A stretch of DNA of 64,000 nt from Sparassis latifolia (Eukaryota; Basidiomycota; Agaricomycetes; Polyporales; Sparassidaceae), in NCBI GenBank assembly GCA_018466975.1, contig CM031557.1:620001-684000 (forward strand), in the 5' to 3' direction. Positions 56,162 to 64,000 of the stretch are shown here, in pieces. Both the position numbers and the translations under genes were made by a program. How positions within the stretch are numbered: position 1 is the first letter of the stretch; each line of letters opens with the position of its first letter. The notes below the pieces were generated by a model. It was not told the DNA's origin. It saw only the letters and a program-made list of their open reading frames with translations, and ran no database searches.

Positions 56162-59100
56162 ATGGACGGCAATGCCCAATTTTATGATTTGGATCGACAA
56201 CTGGACGATCTCACGAAGGTGTGTTCACCCTTCCTGACCGCTGGCAGCTCAGGCAAGGCCACAGTCTCTGTCGTTTAGTCGCGAAGACGTGGGTATCGAC
56301 TTAGATACGTCACATTGATTCCTGTCTTGTTTACCCATGCCGAGTGTGGAGTGTGATCATATTTTTACCACGATGAATCTTAATACTTGACTTGGGACAT
56401 TGTGGCCTTGCTTGACCTACTCGTCTCGCCCTCTATCCCGCCTTACTTGATCTTAGAGCTGCATAAACATTCCTCCTGCCATTGATCTTCAAAATACCTT
56501 CGCCCAAATCTCAGGCACTTCTCGCCCGGTCTTCGAATCTACATCCGCCTTCCAATGGGACTGGCGAGACCTCCCCTCTGGTGTCTCTCTGCGCGAGAAA
56601 GCGTGCGAGAGAGCCTGGAAGCGTTGCTTAAACAGAATAAATGTGGGTTCAGCATTTTCCTGTATGCACTTTTGCTTACATGTCGAGCCTGCTTTTCCCT
56701 GACATCCATTGACCATTTGTCTCGAACGGCTCCACGACCCATTTTTTGACAAACCATCGTCCCCTTGTGCATAATTTACTTCCTGTGTGGCCTTAACTCA
56801 CAGAAAATCGTGGAATCAATCCATGCTCCGCTCGCTAGCGATATCGCCGTATGCGTGCACGCAGCACACAGCGGCGCAAACGTCCTTCCTGGGCTGCCAT
56901 ATCCGGAGCTGCCTGTTATCACGCTTTCAGGTGCCCTTTCTTTTCTCGCTCGTCTGTGAGCTTTCTCCCTGATGATCGGAATTATCATTGTCACGTATAG
57001 GTGGTACACCATCCCTGTACAACTCAATTCTCCATCGCATCACCTCTTTTGCGCCCAGCGAGTCTCCTGCCCTTCGTTCGCACCTACATCCGGCCGAATG
57101 CACGTCCCTTCTTGCGGCAATGCGCGCGCTCGTGGGCGGGTTCGTGCCTTCAAGTATGTTAGCTAATTATAGTCATAACGGAGTATCGATTGTTTGATGA
57201 AATCCTATTGATTCTAGGCGGTCCTCAAATGAGACGACCTGCAGCAGCACTCGCAGGGTATGACATCAGTCTGTTAGAGGTGTGGTACGCTTCGCTTGGT
57301 GGGTTTCACTTTTGTTGTTCCTGCACTCGAGTTGGTATTTCCGGTATACCTGGGTATCTGACCTTCCATGTTGTGCTGGCTTAACCGCTGCAGACGAAAA
57401 ACAGCCTTTGGTAATCTTTCTGCACGACTTCGAGCAATTCACTCCAGCGGTCGTTCAGGATGTCTTTGAGATCTGCAGGTACGTTCGTTGTGTGCACTGA
57501 CTTCAACGACTGATCCTCCTTGTCGACTATGTCCCTCGCCAACTAGCCTCCATGTCCCGAAACTCCCGCTCGTCTTCATCCTGCTGCTTTCTGGGCTCTC
57601 TTCGACCGCCGCACTGCAGAACTATTCCCGCGTGACGCGCGCTCTTCTCCATGTCCATCATTTCACCGCACCATCTGGGCCTGCTGTCGTCGCCAAGGTC
57701 CTCTCCAAAGTGCGTCCCATGTCTGAGCTATGAGGCACAGTTATGCGACGCTGATCAGTCCATGTTCCCCTTCAACGCATTCGTTCTGTTTTGACACTCC
57801 CATCACGCACGCTCCCGGTTGATGCGGAATACAGACATTCTTTGACCCAGCTTTTGAACCAGATGTTATGCTTGGCCCCTCGGTGCTGGAGTATCTGCTG
57901 CAATTCTTCGAGCGATACGGTGGTGGGGTTGACTTCCTGTTGACCGTGCTCCAAGTACATTCCTTCTATTTTCTGTCTGCCAGTTCGTTCGTTCGTTCGC
58001 CCATCTATTTCTGATATTATTCCTATAGCTCGCCCACATGAAGCACTTTACAGAGCCCCTCGCTCTCCTCACGCATCAACCCGCAATGAGGGACGACGCA
58101 CTCCAGTCCCCCGCGTCTCGTCCGTTTCTGTTCGCGCTCTATGCACGGCTGCGTGTCCATAGTCTTGTCCCAAACACAGATCCGAATGCACCGTTTGGTT
58201 CGCCAAATTCCCAAAATACCAGCGCCAGTGTCTCCGCGCTTCTTGCCGCCGTCTCCGCCGCTCACATCACTTTTCGCCGTGCCGCCCGCAGGCTCCGCCA
58301 TGCGTTCGCGGCGATGATGGTCGTGCAGCGCGCGCTAGCAGCTGACGGCGGCGGTGCAGGGGTGCCTGGCATAGTGAATGGCTTCAAGGGAAAGGAGCCA
58401 GAACGACCAGTTCACGAAATAGGTGCGCGAAACGGGATGGGCGCCAAGGACGGGTTGGAGACGCTCGACCTGATGTGTGCTGTGCTGAGAGGTCGCGCCG
58501 GGAGGGAGGTGAGGTATCTCACAGCGGCTATCGGGTGCGACTGCTGTCTTTTCATGTTATTGTACCTGCTGACCACATCGTATCTCACAGGAAAATCTCC
58601 TCGCGAAAGCTCCGTATCATATTGCAGGCCCTTCTCGTACTCTTTACAGGAGTCGAAGACGAGAAGCATGAGCTCGAGGCCGCAAGCCGTGTGCACACGG
58701 TTGGAGGCCGCGCTCACACAGCTGCCTGACGATGTAGCAGATGTCCCTTCCAGAACTGCACAGCTCTCCGTGGGCGTGAGTGGGTGGTTGGTGGAGTACC
58801 TGGAGTACGACCTTTGTCAATTCAGTTTTGTATGGCTCGATTTATTGACATGACATGTCACCCCCAGGGCGCGCCTCGTGAGGCTAGAAGAGTATCCACT
58901 ATGGGATGTATGGTACATGGGTTCAACACCTTTCCCCGCAGAGGTGCATCATCATATGAGACTGCTTCCGCCCGTCACTAATCTCGATTCTTTCAGCTCA
59001 TCAACCCCGCGCCGCGTGCCACAATCATCTCGGCCCTCCTCCACCCATATGCCTTTGCCGACGCACACGCAGAGCTCTTCCGCACGCCGAACTCACTTCA

Positions 59101-59563
59101 GGGCGACGTGCTTGAGGAAACGATCACTATCGATGGGGAAGGCGCCACCCGTGCGCTGTGGGAGCTCCCGGACACGAGCATCCTCTTCCACAGGTGCGCA
59201 GAGGCAGGACGTATGGTGAACGTATACGACTGGTTCCAGGCCTTCGCTGTCGTCCTGGAGGAGCAGCGCAGGCAACTGTGGCGCATGCACCGTCGGGCGG
59301 AGGATCGGCCCAGGAATGAGAAGGGAAAAGGTAAGGAGCGGGCGGCGGAGATGGAGATGGATGGGGGTGGGGAAGAGGACGATGAAGGAGAGGACGATGA
59401 AGGAGAGGACGACGACCAGGGTGAGGACGAGGAGAAGTGGAGGGTGGAGGTGCAGGCCCGCTTCATCCGCGCGCTGCACGAGCTGGACTACATGGGGTTC
59501 GTAAAGCCGACGGGTAGGAAGGCGGACCATATTGTGCGGACGACTTTCGACGTACCCGACTAG
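56162..59563 (+). CDS. ORC3: Origin recognition complex subunit 3
   Basis: Subunit of the six-part complex that marks replication origins and loads MCM; nuclear. Exons: 56162-56218, 56457-56642, 56804-56930, 57001-57153, 57218-57298, 57394-57478, 57547-57709, 57835-57954, 58029-58534, 58591-58804, 58868-58943, 58997-59563; about 777 residues. ORC3 blocks: HAAHSGANVLPGLPYPELP, the family hallmark PLVIFLHDFEQFTPAVVQDV, LPLVFILLLSGLSSTAALQ, DPAFEPDVMLGPSVLEYLL, LAHMKHFTEPLALL, and the C-terminal winged helix FIRALHELDYMGFVKPTGRK. An acidic insert (EEDDEGEDDEGED) precedes the last. In exon 10 the conserved N-terminal reading (RKLRIILQALL) and the C-terminal reading (RLEAALTQLPDDV) are one base out of frame near 58690. 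If intron 9 (56 nt) is retained the frame is open but loses the first block. A point indel, error or unseen splice is possible. Confidence 0.9.
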
Positions 59564-60429
59564 TATCTGTTGGCCGCTGCGTATAATTGTTGAGGAAGTG
59601 TGTCGATGGATGCGTGAGTTGCTAGTCGACGTCGCCGTGCACATTGATCCTCAACCCATTAAGTTATATCTACCTTGATGCCATGACATTAAGACTGCGC
59701 AGCAGAACAGCGGTCTACCATGAAGTTCAAGGTGAACACTGCTAACCGGAAAAGTAACTCCATACCAAATATCGATTCGGTATTCCGGATAGGTTGAGTG
59801 ACACCTGCGCGAAGCTCCGCAGTGTACAGCTATCTGAGCTAAAACTACAAAAATTAAATGTTTCAACAACAAAGGGAACATATATCGCACATGCGAGTGC
59901 ATTTGTGAGGTCTGACTACACCGCTGATTCTCCTGGTTGACATTTTCCGAATAGGATCTCATATACCACAGCAAATTTGCACCCACTGGTCAGCAAATAT
60001 TCATTCCTAGTAACAACCTATGCCAACCCCACTGCCTGTGCACCAGAGAACGACCGTACATGGTAAGACAGTTACACAGTAGTAGCCAACTCTCGCCAAC
60101 CATCAACTCACACATCGTCCTCACTTGTCCTGCGTTATTCAATGTTGTAGTGGATAGCTCTCACGATTGTTGTTACACGCAGTATACTTACCCAAATCAT
60201 TGTTCAATTTGTTGATTGTATTCGGAGAACACAGATACATTCGAACTCCTTGGGATTTGAAATCTGTTACTTTTTCTTTCAATTGTAGTTTAAAGCCCTG
60301 AATGAACAGTGAGATAATAACACGAACTTAGAAAAGGAACACTTAAATACCACAAGAGAGCCCAAACGGCACACCTGTTGGCCAAGGGTATCATACCCGT
60401 GCTCTTGTAGTAAACGAGCTCGGACACCG
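59564..60429. other. Spacer without supportable gene
   Basis: AT-rich sequence between the ORC3 stop and the next minus-strand frame. It holds only frames below about 110 codons with no recognisable content. Confidence 0.5.
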
Positions 60430-60455
60430 GACGTACGAACCTCTGCAACACGATC

Positions 60456-61276
60456 TCAAGTACTGGGCTTGGACAACCACGCGTCGACATATTCTTGGGT
60501 GACAGGAACATTGTAGAAATAAGCGGCGCTACTCATCAGAGTGTTTCCTGGGAAGAGTTGCTTGTTGAGGACTGGTGTCCCGCCGTGTCTGCGCCGGATG
60601 TTGTTTACAGCAATCGCTGCAACGACGCCAGCGATAAGTCGAGGTTTACGAACATCCAGTGCTTGATGAATGGTTAGTGAAGCACATAGCAGCAAGATAG
60701 TGCAACCGCCCACCTTCCTGTTCTGTATAAGCAGGAGATGGTCATCTGGTTGTTCATCACAGAAATATCAGGCTTAGCATCTACAGTTCGCCCACACCTC
60801 AGGAAGTCGATCTATCTACACAGATAAATGATACGATCTGGTTCATCATATCCCAACAAGGAGAATAGAAAAGCTGCGCAATCATCGGGGTTCAATTCGG
60901 TGGAGTTCGGGACAGGAAGTGGACCCCCACCTTTCTCGAGTCTGTTCAAAATTCGAGCGTCTACTGCAGGAGGAGGGAAGTTCGTGGTACCGAAAAAAGC
61001 TGCCGCATCGACGTCTTGCACGCGATCATTTAACGTCCAGTCACTGCCAGACCCAGCGGAACGCCATGTAGGAGATAGGCCATGATTAATTAAAAAAGAT
61101 AGTGGCTTGGTGTAAGATACAGCGGTTGAACTATACGAGAAAGTTAGTTTGTCGTCGTAAAGAGAGATCATCACAATGAAGGCAGCAACTTCCTGCACAG
61201 GCACTCCTTGAACAGGGCGAGTGCTCATAGCAATATATGACGTCATATCCCTGTCCCGCCACAGCACGCATCGCAT
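60456..61276 (-). CDS. Hypothetical protein, two or three exons
   Basis: A minus-strand frame from ATG 61276 to 60812 (154 codons) contains a compact, protein-like stretch (DVDAAAFFGTTNFPPPAVDA, PVPNSTELNPDDCAAFLF, LLGYDEPDR). After GT-AG introns it can be joined to DAKPDISVMNNQMTISCLY (near 60770) and to a C-terminal exon (60660-60430) with LDVRKPRLIAGVVAAIAVNN and AAYFYNVPVTQEYVDAWLS. I do not recognise the family. Part of the N-terminal half could itself hold introns. It lies downstream of the DUF6534 gene on the same strand. Low confidence in exact structure, moderate confidence that a gene is present. Confidence 0.45.
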
Positions 61277-61539
61277 GGACTGCGTCGCCCGTATAACGCG
61301 CTTGCAGACAGATTAGTCATTGCTACACGGCAGAGTTCTCCAGAGCCCTCCCCCAGTTTCTGGTGTCCGGGACGTTAATGAACTACGCGCCGAGCGCCCC
61401 TTGCGCTACCAGTTGTGGTAACAAACAGCGTGGTCGCTCATCATCAGTCGTGAAGAATACATCCAACCGAGAAAAGGTTGAGACGCTCTCCCGCCGAAGG
61501 GGACGCAGGGTGACTCCTAGGCGAAGAAACCTCAAGTCC

Positions 61540-63471
61540 ACTTGTGAATGATGGCTTTGCGCGAAGAAGCGAGCAATGGTAGAGTGAACCAGATGTTAGA
61601 CGACACACTGCACACTGCACTTCAGTGAAGATAATGCTTACGTCCAAGGTCTCTCTAGTCTCTCCAGTATGCAGGGTGCTGCGCGCGTTGAGCCTGTTAT
61701 TGTCAACAGTCGATACCCGCCTGAAGTAATGGAGCAATGTCTCGCAGACCGAACGACACTTACATCGCTAAGAAACAGTTGACATAGACTGGGGGACGAC
61801 ATGGGGGTGACAGACATTAACAACGAGCGATTTGCTAGACTGACACTGCGCGACGCACGCTTTCCGAGCACGAAGTCGACAGAGAGCGGCACGCCAAACT
61901 TCTCCGGTAGGGTTGCAGTCTTCCACGAACAAGGGATGAGAATGCCGCTAGATGATGATGCGAGGAGAGGAGGCTCACCAATATGATACTTATTATCGCG
62001 CAAATCCTTAAATAATTATCGTGTCAAAGTGGAGTCATCGGCTGCCAGAGGTTGGAAGGGTGGCATACGCTGTGATCATGCCTGTGTTTACCGTGTATAG
62101 CATCAACCGGTTGATAGAGCAGTCCATCCTGTGCCATTCTACGGTGAATCCATCGGGACTGCAGACGCACGTCCAAACCACGCACGAGTAATAGCCCGTC
62201 CTGCAGTAACTCAAGAGGTAACACAATGATGCAGCGATGACAACGTCTACAGCGGCTGCAACGCTGAGAGGCATATAGGTGACCCACTGGAAGGCGAATC
62301 AGGACAAAGTGAAGTGACAGCGACTCGAGAAGAGGTTTAATCAGAGATGCGCGTACATGATATCGAGCTGAGAAGGTAACGGCCCAGGTGTCGAATTGCA
62401 TTCTTAGGCAATGATAAGCAGGTCGACTCGGGGCACTAGCGCGTGCGACTCACATCTCGTAACTGAGCACTAGCCAGTTCCTGCAAGATAAATGGAAGAA
62501 ATACCATGACGAGACTGTTACCGACCTGCCGATGCACCTGTTGAGCCAGGATAGTACTCAGTTCCAGTATCTCGTCCGGATGGCAGGAAACCGACCGTAT
62601 GCTATCAGTACGGATACTCCCTAACAATGTCATCCTGTCATTCACGAAGCTACAAATGCAGGAAAACGCGTCGAACAACTTACCACTAATAAGGGCATGA
62701 TTATACGCACCAGAGGGCCCTTAGTCTCGATGGTATCAACAAGAGCAGCCACTTGAATGACACGTCGTGTAAAGAATCATGATTATCAGCTGCAGGGCGT
62801 GGCAAAGGAAGGATGCACCCACGCACAGACGAAGATCCGGATAGCGTATAACCTAGACATAGTTTCCAGTCCGCAGACCGAATCCTCAGTATATATGAAG
62901 ATAGGTACTTACGTCTCGACGGATATCGTGAGTATCGCCTATGTAGGCGAAGCTATCAGCAAAGTAGAGCATGTGAATCAGTGCCCGGGTTTGTCGTCAT
63001 ACCTGTGTTACGATCTCCGCCTACAGTCAGAGCGGGTTAGAGTCGCGGTAGGTGCATTTGAGACACATATCGAGCTGACACGTGCCTTGAAGCTCCAGAC
63101 AGTATAAAGACGCGCTAATGGGTCGGAGTAGTCATTCACCAGATAATGATACACCATGTGTGCGTAGAAGGCAAGGTGCGCCGTGTCTAGCAGCCTAATA
63201 CGTGCCGTCGAGAATGTGAGATATACCCAGGAAGAGGTGCCGTGAACGTCGAACGAAACACACCATAGCCAACACACGGACAGCTTGTTCCGCACACAGT
63301 CGCGCGGGTACCAGTGAAAATACATGGCAGACTGGATATTTGTTATGCCATACAGACTTAAGGTATAATTTCAGGGACTTCAGCATCAGACGTGGAGGCA
63401 AGGTCTGACACGTACCTCGCAGCAATCAGGAGTCCGATGAACAGACTTCCGTAAGTATCTAGCTCTCCCAT
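61540..63471 (-). CDS. DUF6534-type multi-pass membrane protein
   Basis: Agaricomycete family with six to seven membrane helices; function unknown. From ATG 63471 the first exons are clear: 63471-63416 (ELDTYGSLFIGLLIAAR), 63356-63264 (LYGITNIQSAMYFHWYPRD), 63194-63086 (LLDTAHLAFYAHMVYHYL, DPLARLYTVWSFK). The typical C-terminal part is at 62274-62036 (LPLSVAAAVDVVIAASLCYL, then NRLMLYTVNTGM) and 61780-61640 (YVNCFLA joined to MLNARSTLHTGETRET). The middle (about 63020-62300) is uncertain and longer than expected, so it may contain large introns, an insertion or decay. The donor at 63085 (AAG/GCACGT) appears to be GC rather than GT. Confidence 0.65.
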
Positions 63472-64000
63472 TTCTGAAGCGGGCAGGCAGGGGGATCGAC
63501 AAGGCAGGGATAGACAGGTGCCTTAAGTTCACCCCAAGTGCACGGGCTGTGGAGATGATTCCATTTCGGAGTCTTGACCTGACCGATGCGAACTTGCTCT
63601 CGGCGTTCTCGGGTCTCCTTGGGATAGGGCAACGGTCCTGAGGTAGGTATGTAGGAACACTTGTAAAGATGTCCATAACACATCAGGGGTAGAGATGGAA
63701 TCTCCCGGGAAAGATCCCGAACTTCTGAATGGAGCCTTCGTACATCCTGATGTTACCCGTGAGAATGGACGTGAGTTCAAATTGCGATACAACTGTAGGG
63801 AATATATACAGTGCTGTGCGATGATTCTGCGATTGCATGAACTTCCATCTCCATCTTTGACGCTGATATACAGGCACTACAGGAGGATGTTAGATGAACT
63901 GTGATGTTGACGGATAACCGCTCTCAACTCAAAGAGGTGACCGCACCTGGAACACGACATCGACATCACAGTGGTAGCAGTAGTAAATCAGTCTCACGGA
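63472..64000. other. Upstream region of the DUF6534 gene
   Basis: Contains overlapping short frames on the minus strand (63792-63529, 63877-63683) with no recognised domain. It presumably carries the promoter and leader of the DUF6534 gene; the window ends here. Confidence 0.4.

Noticed and set aside
1..64000. CRISPR arrays, bacterial operons, rRNA genes, secondary-metabolite cluster
   Set aside because: No regularly spaced identical repeats, no bacterial gene organisation, no rRNA-like sequence, and no polyketide, peptide or terpene synthase was seen; the lone decarboxylase does not make a cluster.

Overview
This 64 kb window is eukaryotic and almost certainly from an Agaricomycete basidiomycete (mushroom or wood-rot fungus). 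The single-copy genes have many short introns (mostly 46-77 nt, GT-AG with CTRAC-like branch sites). The repeats are typical of that class: a Tad/I-type LINE, a chromodomain Ty3/Gypsy element, a PIF1/Helitron-type helicase and a KDZ transposase. I also see Agaricomycete protein families (DUF6534, SRPK-like kinases, KRE9-type GPI proteins). Nothing prokaryotic (operons, CRISPR, Shine-Dalgarno) is present. Exon coordinates were worked out by hand from splice signals, codon phase and family conservation.

Region 1 (1-29,390) is a decayed, nested transposon block. A minus-strand LINE fills about 0.4-9.9 kb (ORF1 upstream; endonuclease, reverse transcriptase and RNase H downstream), and a 387-bp hAT-like MITE sits inside its endonuclease. 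At 12.05-13.5 kb lies the C-terminal part of a PIF1-family helicase. It is cut by a complete but dead chromovirus (13,505-23,696; 252/255-bp LTRs, gag, protease, RT, RNase H, integrase, chromodomain and a third ORF of about 745 codons). On the other side of the chromovirus is a different broken gene, a KDZ transposase, and no target-site duplication joins the two flanks. Two more MITEs, a two-unit protein repeat and a decayed 218-bp tandem repeat fill 25.1-29.2 kb. C-to-T changes, many at CpG, dominate the decay.

Region 2 (29.4-36.8 kb) is gene-dense: an SRPK-like kinase (+), a sphingoid long-chain-base kinase (-) and a membrane-anchored A1 aspartic protease (-) that lacks its first catalytic Asp. 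Region 3 (36.8-40.5 kb) is gene-poor, with a broken YPD1/HPt fragment and a small basic nuclear-type protein.

Region 4 (41.1-59.6 kb) holds housekeeping genes: a group II PLP aromatic amino-acid decarboxylase with two GC-AG introns, UPF3 (nonsense-mediated decay), SYF2 (spliceosome), a divergent Ser/Thr kinase sharing a 301-bp intergenic region with SYF2, a transaldolase-like enzyme, a KRE9/KNH-type GPI-anchored wall protein, and ORC3 (replication origin recognition) with an MluI cell-cycle box upstream. Region 5 (60.4-63.5 kb) has an unrecognised gene and a DUF6534 multi-pass membrane protein. The genes do not form an obvious pathway cluster.
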